A stretch of 64,000 bases of DNA from Brucella rhizosphaerae (GTDB taxonomy: Bacteria; Pseudomonadota; Alphaproteobacteria; Rhizobiales; Rhizobiaceae): assembly GCF_002252475.1 (NCBI RefSeq), contig NZ_NNRK01000031.1:1-64000 (forward strand), given 5' to 3'. Positions 16,758 to 26,272 of the stretch are shown piece by piece (positions within the stretch are counted from its first letter, which is position 1; every line of letters begins with the position of its first letter). Below the pieces are notes generated by a model, which ran no database searches, was not told the origin of the DNA, and saw only the letters and a program-made list of their open reading frames with translations. Both the position numbers and the translations under genes were made by a program.

Positions 16758-17142
16758 TTTTAGTTCCACCCATTGAGATATTTTGACTATTCTTAGCCAG
16801 AATATCCGCAATCTTCAACGCGCATGCAACCTTAACCGGAGTTAGCCTTTGGCTTTTGTACCCGGCTGTTTGTCGCAGCGCCCCTCCACTCCGCAAGTGG
16901 CCGCGTAGTGCGGCTCCTCCACTTACCTAACGGTAATTTTCAAAAAGTGCTACATCTAATTATTTAGAGCAACTTTCAAAAAGATTTAAAAGATCATCGG
17001 TAAGGATCATGCGTTTACGGCATAATCGCTAAAGGTAAAAACCTATTTTGAGATAAAGACATGCGAAACCAGCGAGTGTTGAAACGTATCGCATGAATAA
17101 GATAAAACGCGACACGTTTCAGGCATTTCCAACCAATCCGGA
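16758..17142. other. Intergenic region with two alternative hairpins
   Basis: Nearly 390 bases with no gene seen. CCACT at 16886-16890 can pair with AGTGG at 16896-16900, or AAGTGG at 16895-16900 can pair with CCACTT at 16919-16924 around an inner CCGC/GCGG stem. These are mutually exclusive folds, but neither is followed by a T-run. An AT-rich stretch after 16930 probably holds promoters. Confidence 0.35.
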
Positions 17143-17889
17143 CTACACGCCAAGCCCGGTATATTTAGCGGTCGGCAAGATAGTCAGCGGTCCAACCCCG
17201 TTCACCAAATTGCCAAACATGGCACGCCGTTCATGTGGCTGCGACTTGAAAAAAGGAAAACGGACAGCAACTGCATCACGAATATTGCGAACAGGTGCAG
17301 CGCCCAGGCCAACCTTGATGCCATAGCCTTCGTGCTCGCGAGCTTCTGCCATGACTGTTGTGCCAAAAATACGCTTGTAAAAAGCCATATGCTCCGGCTT
17401 GACGGAGGCTAGACACTGATCGGCCTCGAAATATTCGGACGCCATAGCCGCAATACGCAGGGTGACATAGGGAATGGCGGGGTATTCGCTCAGCAGCTCG
17501 GGGTCGGCTGCAAATCGCGTGGGGTCGACAAAGCTCATGCCGCTGTTCAGCAGCGGATCAAGAATATCGGGAAAAAGTGCGTAGCTTGTGCCACGGCGAT
17601 GATCTGGCGTGATGTGATGAATACGCAGAGTACTGACCAATTGCCCATCAATATGGATGCCATAAACAAAGGCATGGCTGTCACGATCAATGTCATCAAC
17701 GATTGATTGCACTTCTGCTTCATGCATCACATTGCGCGTACGATAGGACCGATAACGCAAGCGACCAATCTCTTCGAGATCTTCTGCATGCACAACACGA
17801 CGATATTCTACCCGATCCAGAAACTGCAATAGCTGCCGCGCGAAATTGGATAGCGGCGGTTGCCCGCCGGAGACAGCTTCATTGGTCAT
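17143..17889 (-). CDS. FeeM-like N-acyl amino acid synthase / GNAT family protein
   Basis: A 248-residue acyltransferase of the GNAT/autoinducer-synthase fold. After the N-terminal helix, IGRLRYRSYRTRNVM matches the region where LuxI-type and FeeM-type enzymes bind acyl carrier protein. The fold continues with AFVYGIHIDGQLVSTLRIHHI, the SFVDPTRFAADPEL motif and YVTLRIAAMASEYFEADQC. Related enzymes join long-chain acyl-ACP to amino acids. It is not accompanied by a LuxR regulator, so homoserine-lactone synthesis is unlikely. The most probable role is making a long-chain N-acyl amino acid, but the substrate is unknown. It is a single gene. Confidence 0.75.
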   Translation of the reverse strand: MTNEAVSGGQPPLSNFARQLLQFLDRVEYRRVVHAEDLEEIGRLRYRSYRTRNVMHEAEVQSIVDDIDRDSHAFVYGIHIDGQLVSTLRIHHITPDHRRGTSYALFPDILDPLLNSGMSFVDPTRFAADPELLSEYPAIPYVTLRIAAMASEYFEADQCLASVKPEHMAFYKRIFGTTVMAEAREHEGYGIKVGLGAAPVRNIRDAVAVRFPFFKSQPHERRAMFGNLVNGVGPLTILPTAKYTGLGV

Positions 17890-18060
17890 TCAAATTGTAT
17901 CCGCACCCATCAAATCAGCGCGCAGAATAAGGCGCTTTATGAGCGTGTAAAGGTATAAGTTGGAGTTTTTCTCACAGGCCGGTGATAGATAAACCTCTAA
18001 CCCCATAAAGCGATGCTGCATGGAGACTTATTTTGGTTAGTCGTGCAGATTCCCAGCTGT

Positions 18061-18120
18061 TTAGAGCGCCGACCTGATTCTGTCAGATCGGTGCTTCTAC
18101 CAGATCATTCTGATGCGCTC
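18061..18120. repeat. Degenerate RIME-like fragment
   Basis: TTAGAGCGCCGACCTGATTC ... AGATCGGTGCTTC resembles module B of the repeat, with a remnant GATGCGCTC at the end. It sits just past the stop codon of the serine hydrolase gene. Confidence 0.4.
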
Positions 18121-18129
18121 GATAGAAAG

Positions 18130-19347
18130 CTAGATCGCATTGGCCAAAGACTGAAATAAGCTAATTGTTTCATCTTTAACGGCCTGACCATCGACATTGT
18201 AATTGGCATAAGCAGACGTCTTGACGATCACAACACCTTTGACGGGATTGACATAGATGAACTGTCCGTAAATCCCCACACCGCAGAAGTCGCCTTGAGG
18301 CTCTGCAGGAATCCACCACTGATAGCCGTAGCCATAGGCTGTCTTTCCTGAAGGCATTTCTCGTCCGGGCATCAAATAAGGCTCATCCGGCGTCACAGAA
18401 TCGTGCACCCATTGAGCAGGCACAATCTGTTCACCGCGATAATTGCGCCCTTCGTTCATATAGAGCAGCCCGAAGCGGGCATAATCGCGAAGAACTGCAT
18501 TCAAGCCACCCGCAGCGACAACCTCACCTTGTGAATCAGCCAGCCAGTAAGCATCAGCCTCCGCTCCAAGCTTCGACCAAAGCCGATCACCGAAATATTT
18601 CTGAAACGGCACACCCGTCGCCCCTTCCAGAACCAGGGCGAGAACCTGCGTATCGGCAGAAACATATTGATTGACCGTTCCCTGAGGAACCTTGTTCTTC
18701 AAGTGCGCAGTGAAATCAACAACCGAGCCCGTCAGCATCTGCACGATATAACGTACAATATCCGAACTCAGATCTCCGTAGTTTTCATTGAAACCAATAC
18801 CCGAAGACATTTGCAGGACGTTTTTAACAGTAACACCTTTGTAGCCGCCCTCTTTGAGCACAGGCGCATAGTGATCCACCGTTTCATCCAGCTTGATCTG
18901 TCCATCGTGAACAGCATTTCCGATCAAAAAAGAAACGAAGGATTTTGAAAGAGACATTGCAATGGATTGCGTCTTCTCAGTGTTACCCCGTGCATACTCT
19001 TCATGTACGATCACGCCGTCCTTGAGAACGATAAAGCCGGTCGTGTCCGTCCGTTCAAGAAAATCAGCAAGCTTACGTGTTTCGCCTTTGTAGACATAAG
19101 TCTCTGGCAGTGCCTGCTCGACTTTTGGCAGAGGACTAGCTTCATTGGGATGTGCAACGCGGACTGACGAGTAACGCTTGTAAAGATTGCGAAAATTTTC
19201 ATCAATAACGTCTGGTTTAAATACCTGAGCATACTGATATACAGCCCAATATTCATGTATCTTCTTCCAAAAGATAGCTGAGCCAATGCCGATAACAATC
19301 ACAAGGCATATAATTACATATAATAAATAACGAAAAAACCGCTTCAT
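18130..19347 (-). CDS. Beta-lactamase-fold serine hydrolase (6-aminohexanoate-dimer hydrolase-like)
   Basis: A 405-residue class C beta-lactamase-like hydrolase. A single N-terminal hydrophobic segment (YLLYVIICLVIVIGIGSAIF) would export or anchor it. The catalytic S-x-x-K is SLSK at residues 132-135 (Ser132, Lys135). A Tyr follows in QYVSADTQVL at the position of the usual second motif, and GYGYQWW near the C-terminus matches NylB-type proteins. Likely substrates are esters or short amides in the periplasm; beta-lactamase activity is unlikely but not excluded. It is a lone gene. Confidence 0.82.
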   Translation of the reverse strand: MKRFFRYLLYVIICLVIVIGIGSAIFWKKIHEYWAVYQYAQVFKPDVIDENFRNLYKRYSSVRVAHPNEASPLPKVEQALPETYVYKGETRKLADFLERTDTTGFIVLKDGVIVHEEYARGNTEKTQSIAMSLSKSFVSFLIGNAVHDGQIKLDETVDHYAPVLKEGGYKGVTVKNVLQMSSGIGFNENYGDLSSDIVRYIVQMLTGSVVDFTAHLKNKVPQGTVNQYVSADTQVLALVLEGATGVPFQKYFGDRLWSKLGAEADAYWLADSQGEVVAAGGLNAVLRDYARFGLLYMNEGRNYRGEQIVPAQWVHDSVTPDEPYLMPGREMPSGKTAYGYGYQWWIPAEPQGDFCGVGIYGQFIYVNPVKGVVIVKTSAYANYNVDGQAVKDETISLFQSLANAI

Positions 19348-19635
19348 TCCTTCCCCTTTATTAAATTTTACTTATAAATGACATGCAGAAATAACTCTGC
19401 CCTTTTATGGCAGATGAATATGTTCAACTTTATTGCTTTAAAGAAAATAGCTAAAATTTGCCAAGATGAAATAGGGCGTCTATTCGATACACAGATCGTT
19501 TGGCACGATTGAGCACTTGCTCATGCAACCACTACAATATCGGCCCAAAAATCGGTTGCGATTTTTGGAAAGAGCGATGTGTAGATTAAATCAAGATAGA
19601 GCGACCTTTGTGCGCCTATGAGGGTGCATAGCGCT

Positions 19636-21936
19636 CTATCCGACAAATGTACGCCCACTCTCGTGGGGCACCACGGCCTTCGCCGAAGAAGATCGAATTT
19701 CAGCAGCCGGAACGGGTTTGCCTAAAAGATACCCTTGCACCAAATCAGCACCCGCTGCCACGCGTATTAGTGCCAGTTGCTCTTCCGTTTCAACACCCTC
19801 AACCGTCACGGCGAGCCCAAGCTCGTGCGAAAGCTGGGTCACACCACGCAGCAACATCAGCGAACGACGATCGCCAGTGATATCATGCACGAAAGAACGG
19901 TCGACCTTGACCTTGGTCAAGGGCAGACTGTTGAGATAGCTGAGACTGGAATAGCCCGTACCGAAATCATCCAGCGCAATATTGATCCCCGCATTTTTAA
20001 GGCGCTGTAGAACCAGAGAGGTCTGATTGCGATCAGCGATAATCGCACTTTCCGTCACCTCGACCTCAAGCTGTCGCGCTGGAAGACCTGATTTCTGCAA
20101 GGCATTGGCAATATCACGGGTGATATCGCTGTTCTTCAGATCAATGGCTGACAGATTGACCGAAACTCCGATCCGATCGCCCCATGTGCTGCAATCCAGA
20201 CACGCCTGCTCAAGCATGAATCGTGTGATTTGCGAGATGATGCCAATTTCTTCTGCCAGCGGAATAAATTCGGCCGGCGGCACATGCCCGAGCTCCGCAT
20301 GTTCCCAACGGGCCAATGCTTCATAGGCAACAACGCGCAGCGACTGCGCGCTGACAATCGGCTGATAAACAACCTTGATCTCTCGGTTTTCGATGGCCAG
20401 GCGCAAATCGGCCTTCAATTTCTGCCGCCCGCGATACTTGGTATCCATGGCGCTCACAAAAAGTGCCCATTGCTTGCCCTCTTCGCCCTTAGCTTCATAA
20501 AGCGCCAGATCGGCATTCATATGCATGCTGCCGACGTCACTTTTCTCAATGGTCTCAGTCGCCACACCGGCACTGATCTCAATGTGAACCTGATCTCCGT
20601 TAAGATCGTAGACGCCACTTGCAACCGAAATGACATGATCCATCACCGACGGCACTTCATGATCGCCGCGAAGATTGAAGACAAAAATAACGAACTCATC
20701 ACCGCCAAATCGCGACGCAACATAACGTTGCGGATCGAGCGCATTGAGCCGTTCTGCAAAAAGGCGCAGGAATACGTCGCCGACGTGATGGCCAAGCGTA
20801 TCGTTGACATGCTTGAAATGGTTGATGTCGATGACGATCAGGGCCGCGAGTGTATCCGGCTCCTGATGTGCCCGCAGGGAACGCACCATCGCTTCGAAAT
20901 AATTGCGGTTCGGCAACCCGGTCAAACCGTCAAAGCGCGCCATATGCTGAATGCGCGCTTCGGATTCAACCCTCTGAGTCACATCTTCAAACATCAGCAC
21001 AACACCCGCATTGGATGTCTGGTTGCCGATGCATTCAATGTAACGATTATCAGCCAGTTGCAGAATGTCGCGCGCTTTGCGTCCCGACAACAAATCCTGC
21101 ATGCGCGTACGGATATTGTTGAGATCATTGTGCGGAAACAGGCCCTGCTTGGCGCAATACCGCAACAACACTTCCAATCTGCGTCCACGCAATTTGGTGT
21201 GCTCAGCGATCCTCAGCAACGCTTTGGTCTTGTGGTTGATGACGGCGATGCGCTGCTGCGCGTCGAACATCAAAAGGCCTTGCGGCATGTTGTTCAGCGC
21301 TGCATCGAAACGTCCTGCCACAATAGACAGTCGCCGCTTTCCCATGACCGCTGCAAAGAGAAACTCGCGAAGCCCGTTGGCCATCTGAATATTAGATAGG
21401 AAATATGGGATCAGCAGCAGACCGATCACAACATGAAACGGCGTTCCCGCGAGAATCAAGCCAGCCAGAACAGGGATAAGCGTGCAAGCCGACATCAAGA
21501 TCACGGCTTTTGCCGACGCATAATTGCGCCCAACAATCGATACGACCGATGCCAGCAAAATGGTCAGGCTGGCGAGCTCAGCAAAAGAATCGCGCAAAAT
21601 ATAGCTTGAGAAAAAGCAGAGCATTCCAAGCGTCGCGCAAACCAGTGAGGCGCCGACCAGATAGCGTGCTTCCCATTTATCGAGATCTGTGTGGGACAGG
21701 CTGCCAAGCTTCGCCTGATCAAATTTATGCATGTCATAAAGGCGACCGAGCGCGACGACTGTAAAAAAGCTGGCAAATCCGAGAAAGCGCCAGTCAGCGG
21801 TTTTTACATAGATGACGACGCACGCCACGACATGGGCGAGCAAACCAAACCATAACGTTGTACGATTGCCGTAAAGCGCACGCAGAAACGATAGCCGCAC
21901 ATCGGCTGGTATCTCAGGTTGAAGGCTTCGCCACAT
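19636..21936 (-). CDS. Dual GGDEF-EAL cyclic-di-GMP protein with membrane domain and PAS
   Basis: A 766-residue membrane regulator of cyclic di-GMP. Five or so hydrophobic segments fill the first 200 residues, then a PAS-like domain (FDAALNNMPQGLLMFDAQQR). The GGDEF domain has an intact catalytic motif, FGGDEFV, and the EAL domain an intact YEALARW, with DDFGTGYSSL and KVDRSFV further on. Both synthase and phosphodiesterase residues appear present; which activity dominates cannot be told. The ATG at 21936 is chosen over 22035 because AAAGAG lies just before it and the N-terminus MWRSLQPEIPADVR is more plausible. Confidence 0.9.
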   Translation of the reverse strand: MWRSLQPEIPADVRLSFLRALYGNRTTLWFGLLAHVVACVVIYVKTADWRFLGFASFFTVVALGRLYDMHKFDQAKLGSLSHTDLDKWEARYLVGASLVCATLGMLCFFSSYILRDSFAELASLTILLASVVSIVGRNYASAKAVILMSACTLIPVLAGLILAGTPFHVVIGLLLIPYFLSNIQMANGLREFLFAAVMGKRRLSIVAGRFDAALNNMPQGLLMFDAQQRIAVINHKTKALLRIAEHTKLRGRRLEVLLRYCAKQGLFPHNDLNNIRTRMQDLLSGRKARDILQLADNRYIECIGNQTSNAGVVLMFEDVTQRVESEARIQHMARFDGLTGLPNRNYFEAMVRSLRAHQEPDTLAALIVIDINHFKHVNDTLGHHVGDVFLRLFAERLNALDPQRYVASRFGGDEFVIFVFNLRGDHEVPSVMDHVISVASGVYDLNGDQVHIEISAGVATETIEKSDVGSMHMNADLALYEAKGEEGKQWALFVSAMDTKYRGRQKLKADLRLAIENREIKVVYQPIVSAQSLRVVAYEALARWEHAELGHVPPAEFIPLAEEIGIISQITRFMLEQACLDCSTWGDRIGVSVNLSAIDLKNSDITRDIANALQKSGLPARQLEVEVTESAIIADRNQTSLVLQRLKNAGINIALDDFGTGYSSLSYLNSLPLTKVKVDRSFVHDITGDRRSLMLLRGVTQLSHELGLAVTVEGVETEEQLALIRVAAGADLVQGYLLGKPVPAAEIRSSSAKAVVPHESGRTFVG

Positions 21937-22329
21937 CTCTTTGATTGTACCCCTTTCATAGGGGGTAATATGCCACCAATCACTTAAAAATACCTTTCGT
22001 AAAACTAAACCACAAGCTGTTATTACAACTACCATAAGATGTAATCAGATTATTATTAAGCAAACTACGATCGGTACAACCCATACTCAACAATACAACT
22101 CTAAGATCTCAAACCCCATCCTTCCGTTTATTTGAAACGTGCCAAAACCCATGTAGCGAGCGGACTTTGATCCACTATTATGAAGTCCAGTCTCACCACA
22201 ATGTCTCACGAAGACTGAATACAACTCGAAACAAAGCACATTTGATAGTGGAAAACCCACCCTGGAGAGCACTGAACGGAGAAACTATCGGAATCCCGTC
22301 GTCTTTTCCCGTCATGACGATACAGATCT
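21937..22329. other. Intergenic stretch with no feature recognised
   Basis: About 390 bases, A/T-rich at 22005-22050, between the GGDEF-EAL start and the end of the SDR gene. It presumably holds the GGDEF-EAL promoter. No hairpin, RNA or convincing frame was found. Confidence 0.45.
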
Positions 22330-23079
22330 TTAAATATGATGGCCGCCATCAACAGTAATCACTGATCCCGTCATGTAACGACTGGCATCTGATGCCAGCA
22401 TCAAAACCACGCCATCGAGATCCTGCATTTCCCCAAGCCGTCGCATTGGATTGCGCCCTTTGAAATATTCGCCCGCGGGGCCTGACAGCTGGCTCTCATT
22501 GATTCGCGTCGGAAACCACCCCGGAGCGATGGCATTGACACGAATATCGTGGGACGCCCATTCAAGCGCCAACGCGCGCGTCATTTGGCTCACACAGGCT
22601 TTGGACATGGCATACGCTGCTGTACCCCTTTGCGGCCTTTCAGCAAGAATACTGGTCGTATTGACGATCACTCCGCTCTGGCTTCGCCCGATCATCCGGC
22701 GCGCCATTTCCTGCGCGGTAAAAAAAGAACCACCAACATTCACGTCGAAGATATGTTCAAGCATATCGCGGGTTGTGTCGAGCGCACGCGCCACATGGGC
22801 GACACCCGCATTATTGAATAGGACGTTGATCGGCCCCAGACGCTGCTCCGCGTCATCAAATGCAGTTTTAACTTCATCGGGATTCGTCACATCTGCCATG
22901 AGTTCCAGCACCTCTCCGCCAGACGGACAGAGTATTGCGCCTTCGTGGCTGCGAGAAATTGAGATAACTCGCGCTCCATGGCGTGCCAATACGCGCACCA
23001 TATGCAAACCCAAGCCGGAAGAACCTCCGGTCACGGCAATCACCTTGCCTGCGACAGAAAAAATCTGATCGTCAGCCAT
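22330..23079 (-). CDS. SDR family NAD(P)-dependent oxidoreductase
   Basis: A classical short-chain dehydrogenase/reductase of 249 residues. The coenzyme motif is TGGSSGLGLHM near residues 17-27; NNAGVAHVA, the catalytic Ser in NTTSILAE and the Tyr/Lys pair in YAMSKACVS complete the active site. The ending ITVDGGHHI is typical of this class. Related Rhizobiales enzymes act on 3-ketoacyl or sugar-alcohol substrates; nothing beside it indicates which. Confidence 0.9.
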   Translation of the reverse strand: MADDQIFSVAGKVIAVTGGSSGLGLHMVRVLARHGARVISISRSHEGAILCPSGGEVLELMADVTNPDEVKTAFDDAEQRLGPINVLFNNAGVAHVARALDTTRDMLEHIFDVNVGGSFFTAQEMARRMIGRSQSGVIVNTTSILAERPQRGTAAYAMSKACVSQMTRALALEWASHDIRVNAIAPGWFPTRINESQLSGPAGEYFKGRNPMRRLGEMQDLDGVVLMLASDASRYMTGSVITVDGGHHI

Positions 23080-23168
23080 ATATCCCCCCGACTGCCAATT
23101 TCCTTTATATATCTAGAGCAACATCACGTTTATGTGAACCTAAAAAACTTCGTGAAATATCGCTAATA

Positions 23169-23231
23169 GATTGAATTTGACGTTTAAATTGCGTCCGGCA
23201 TCGATGATGCTCCAAATATCAAATTCGAAAA
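23169..23231 (-). repeat. 63-bp palindromic element, copy 2
   Basis: GAATTTGACGTTT at 23173-23185 faces AAATATCAAATTC at 23214-23226 (one mismatch and one wobble). The flanking GATTGAATTTGACGTTT is identical to the right arm of copy 1 read on the other strand, and the other end has TTTTCGAATTTGA as in copy 1. It is about 130 bases upstream of the GATase gene. Confidence 0.6.
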
Positions 23232-23362
23232 CTCCGCCAGATCGACAGTGCAGACAGACAATGCAGATATGTTGCACGTCCGTGATAAGCTGGGTGATTG
23301 CGCGGGGCGGCGCAGCATTCTACAACTCCGAAAGAACGCCATTCGCTGGATTGTAATCGACC

Positions 23363-24127
23363 ATGCCAAAACCTATCCGCCCTCTCATCGCAGTGCCCAC
23401 GGACGTAAAGCCGTTTGAAAACTACACATGGCACGCGGCACCCGAGCAATATCTCGCAGCAGCGGTCGATGTAGCAGAGGTCACGCCTCTTCTCGTGCCA
23501 AGCTTTGGAGAGAAGATGGACACGGATACGATTTTGGACGGCGTGGATGGTTTGCTCGTCACTGGCTCAAAGTCGAACGTCAATCCCGAGCTTTATGGCG
23601 TAGAGCCAAGTGCTGCCTTCGAGCCTTATGACAATGCTCGCGATGCAACATCGATACCGCTGATCCGGGCAGCGATAGAAAAGGGTGTTCCAGTTCTGGC
23701 AATCTGCCGTGGCCTTCAGGAGCTGAATGTGGCTTTAGGCGGCACTCTGGCCACCGAGATTCAGGAACTCGAAGGACGGATGGATCACCGCGCACCGGTA
23801 TCTGAAAGTCAGGCCGAGCGCTTTGCCATTCAGCATCCCGTGAAAATCGCACCGAATTCCTGTCTTGCTGAAATCCTGAAATCCGACAGCGTGAAGGTCA
23901 ACTCCGTCCATCGTCAGGCAATCGACAGACTGGCTCCAGAATTGGAGATCGAAGCGACTGCCGAGGACGGTACAATCGAAGCCGTATCCGTGAAAAATGC
24001 CAAAGGCTTTATTGTGGGTGTACAGTGGCACCCGGAATATTGGGTGCAGACCGACGGCCCGTCGCAAAAAATCTTCAAAGCCTTTGGCGATGCGGTGCGT
24101 GCGCATAAGGCTCAGCGCAAGGCCTGA
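23363..24127 (+). CDS. Gamma-glutamyl-gamma-aminobutyrate hydrolase family protein (class I GATase-like)
   Basis: A 254-residue class I glutamine amidotransferase-like hydrolase. The nucleophile is Cys115 in VLAICRGLQE; the His/Glu pair is in VGVQWHPEYW. GLLVTGSKSNVNPELYG supplies the oxyanion segment. The family includes PuuD, which releases GABA from gamma-glutamyl-GABA in putrescine breakdown. There are no puuABC genes nearby, so the substrate may differ. The last bases run into a repeat that can form a terminator. Confidence 0.88.
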   Translation: MPKPIRPLIAVPTDVKPFENYTWHAAPEQYLAAAVDVAEVTPLLVPSFGEKMDTDTILDGVDGLLVTGSKSNVNPELYGVEPSAAFEPYDNARDATSIPLIRAAIEKGVPVLAICRGLQELNVALGGTLATEIQELEGRMDHRAPVSESQAERFAIQHPVKIAPNSCLAEILKSDSVKVNSVHRQAIDRLAPELEIEATAEDGTIEAVSVKNAKGFIVGVQWHPEYWVQTDGPSQKIFKAFGDAVRAHKAQRKA

Positions 24128-24217
24128 GCCAATCTGAGACACTCAAATTGGCTCTGTTTGTTTCAGCGCATTATCCTTGCGCAAAGCCATTTCGGGCATT
24201 TGCAGGCAATGCTTTAA
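24125..24217 (-). repeat. RIME/Bru-RS-like repeat, copy 5; its B module can act as terminator
   Basis: GAGCCAAT at 24126-24133 and ATTGGCTC at 24147-24154 form an 8-bp stem followed by TGTTTGTTTC, directly at the stop codon of the upstream gene, so on the plus strand this module resembles a terminator. Module A reads, on the minus strand, AAAGCATTGCCTGCAAATG ... TTTGCGCAAGGATAATGCG. Confidence 0.65.
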
Positions 24218-24218
24218 A

Positions 24219-25187
24219 TCAGGCTTTCTTTATCTTCGCGGTTTCCGGCACGGGCGTGAGTGCTTCGCCCTTGTCGAACCATGAAATGAGATTGTCGATG
24301 ACAAGATCGGCCATACCCTGACGGGTTTTCTCGGAAGCCGACCCAATATGCGGAAGCAATACTGTGTTGGGCGCATCAAGCAGCGTTTGCGGTATGTGCG
24401 GTTCATTCGCAAAAACGTCGAGACCAGCGGCGGCAATCGTGCCATTGGTCAAAGCCGCTGCAAGCGCATCTTCGTCAACAACCGAACCACGGCCGATATT
24501 GATCAAAACACCTTCCGGGCCAAGAGCGCTCAACACTGCAGCATTGACCGCCTTTGCAGTCTCGGCGCCGCCAGGTGCTACCAGAATGAGCGTGTCGACT
24601 GCCTTGGCAAGTTCAAGCAGACTTGGATAGTAATCATAGCTCACATCATCTGATTTACGGCGATTGTGATAGGCAATTGGTAGCCCGAATGCTTCAACGC
24701 GATGTGCTACCGCCTTACCAATGCGCCCAAGGCCAAAAATGCCGACCGTGCGGCCGCGCAGAGACAGCTTGGAAAGCGGGTAGCGCCCCTCCTTCGCCCA
24801 GTTTCCGGCACGCAGAAACTCCTGTGACTTAGACAATTCACGGACAGTGTCGATCAGCAGACCGATCGTTGTGTCGGCAACTTCTTCGGTCAGCACATCC
24901 GGGGTGTTCGTAACCATGACGCTCCTGGTCACGGCATGTTTCGCATCAACTGCGTCATAACCGACGCCAAAATTTCCAATGATCTCAAGATTTGGCAGCG
25001 CGTCGATCAACGCAGCATTGACGGTCGACATGCTTGCAATGCCTTTGACGTCTTCCGCCCAGCTTGCATCCACAAGTGTTGCATCTCCCTTGGGGATGCG
25101 CTTGACCTTGAACTCCCCCGAGAGCCTCTGCACGGCATAATCGTTGAAATTACCAAGCACCAGAATGGTTGCCTCGCGTTGGGTCAT
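24219..25187 (-). CDS. D-isomer-specific 2-hydroxyacid dehydrogenase
   Basis: A 322-residue NAD(P)-dependent dehydrogenase of the glyoxylate/hydroxypyruvate reductase type. The Rossmann motif is VGIFGLGRIGKAVAHR; the catalytic triad is Arg in LINIGRGSVVDE, Glu in LDVFANEPHIP and His in VLLPHIGSAS. The start at 25187 is favoured by GAGGA about 8 bases upstream; the frame also opens at 25202. It lies 65 bases downstream of a LacI regulator on the same strand, so the pair may be one operon. Confidence 0.9.
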   Translation of the reverse strand: MTQREATILVLGNFNDYAVQRLSGEFKVKRIPKGDATLVDASWAEDVKGIASMSTVNAALIDALPNLEIIGNFGVGYDAVDAKHAVTRSVMVTNTPDVLTEEVADTTIGLLIDTVRELSKSQEFLRAGNWAKEGRYPLSKLSLRGRTVGIFGLGRIGKAVAHRVEAFGLPIAYHNRRKSDDVSYDYYPSLLELAKAVDTLILVAPGGAETAKAVNAAVLSALGPEGVLINIGRGSVVDEDALAAALTNGTIAAAGLDVFANEPHIPQTLLDAPNTVLLPHIGSASEKTRQGMADLVIDNLISWFDKGEALTPVPETAKIKKA

Positions 25188-25252
25188 GGCAGCTTTCCTC
25201 ATTTCAAGCAGAATCCATCGAGGCGACCGAAACCGCCCCTATCAGGACAGGA

Positions 25253-26272
25253 TCATGGATGTTTCGGTTTTGACGTGGATTGCCGGATATGCAGTTCCGG
25301 TTTGATGAGTTCCTGGTTTGATGAAACTTCAACGCCGTTCAACTGATCAAGAAGCGCTCGCGCAGCCCGACGCCCGACTTCACGCTGACCATTCCAGACC
25401 GTTGTGAGCGCAGGCGTTGCAATCGCCGCCTCCTCAAGATCGTCATAGCCGGTGACAGAAATATCTTCGCCCGGCACAAGACCTGCACGTGAGATACCGT
25501 TCATCAAGCCAATTGCGGTCAGATCGTTCCAGCAGACGGCGGCAGTCGGCTTATCTTTCAACGCAAGAAACTGCGGCGCGACTTCAAAGCCACCCTGCTT
25601 CGTACGCGGACCTGAAATGCGCCATTCCGGGTTTACTTCAAGCCCGGCCTTATCCATTGCCTGCACATAACCGCGATAACGATCGCGGCCTGTTGAGGTC
25701 TGGTCTGTACCACCGATCATGGCAATGCGTGTGTGCCCGAGCGAAATGAGATGATTGGTCGCAAGCCCGATACCATAGGCATCATCGCCCCGGAAAACCG
25801 GCGCATGAACACCCTCAACACTACGCGCAATCAACACGACCGGAAGGCCGTTATCTTCAGCGAGCTGAATATCTTCCGGCGGCGTGCCAATGGCCGGCGA
25901 CATGATGACGCCATCTGCACCAAGCTGCAGCAGCGTATCCATAAAGGTACGCTGTTTTTCCAGCTGGTCGTAATGGTTTGAAAGAATGAAGGTCTGACGC
26001 GAACGATCCAGCTCTGTTTCAATCGACCGCAGAATCTCGGCGAAGAACGGGTTCATAATATCATGCACAACAACGCCTACGATCCCGGAACGGGAAGTGC
26101 GCAGGCTCGCCGCTCTCCGATTATAGATATAACCGATGGTGCGGGCATGTTCTTTGATTTTTTCGCGCGTCTGGTCGGCGACAAGAGGACTGTCGCGCAA
26201 TGCCAGCGAAACGGTGGCCGTCGAAACACCAAGCGCATCTGCGATGGTTGAAAGCTTGATTTTCTGAGCCAA
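25253..26272 (-). CDS. LacI-family transcriptional regulator
   Basis: A 339-residue regulator. The DNA-binding domain is LSTIADALGVSTATVSLAL near residues 6-24, followed by the hinge (YIYNRRAASLRTSRSGIVG) and a periplasmic-binding-protein-like sensor domain. The start is taken as TTG at 26272, because GGAGG stands 5 bases before it and the protein then opens with AQKIKLSTI, as usual in the family; the frame runs on to 26329 but lacks such a site. The neighbouring hydroxyacid dehydrogenase is the likeliest target, so a sugar acid or keto acid may be the effector. Confidence 0.88.
   Translation of the reverse strand: MAQKIKLSTIADALGVSTATVSLALRDSPLVADQTREKIKEHARTIGYIYNRRAASLRTSRSGIVGVVVHDIMNPFFAEILRSIETELDRSRQTFILSNHYDQLEKQRTFMDTLLQLGADGVIMSPAIGTPPEDIQLAEDNGLPVVLIARSVEGVHAPVFRGDDAYGIGLATNHLISLGHTRIAMIGGTDQTSTGRDRYRGYVQAMDKAGLEVNPEWRISGPRTKQGGFEVAPQFLALKDKPTAAVCWNDLTAIGLMNGISRAGLVPGEDISVTGYDDLEEAAIATPALTTVWNGQREVGRRAARALLDQLNGVEVSSNQELIKPELHIRQSTSKPKHP

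Noticed and set aside
17143-17889. LuxI-type homoserine lactone synthase
   Set aside because: The residues and context fit a FeeM-like enzyme better, and no LuxR gene is nearby.
20230-21399. A 389-codon plus-strand open frame inside the GGDEF-EAL gene
   Set aside because: It lies antisense to a gene with intact catalytic motifs and shows no domain of its own.
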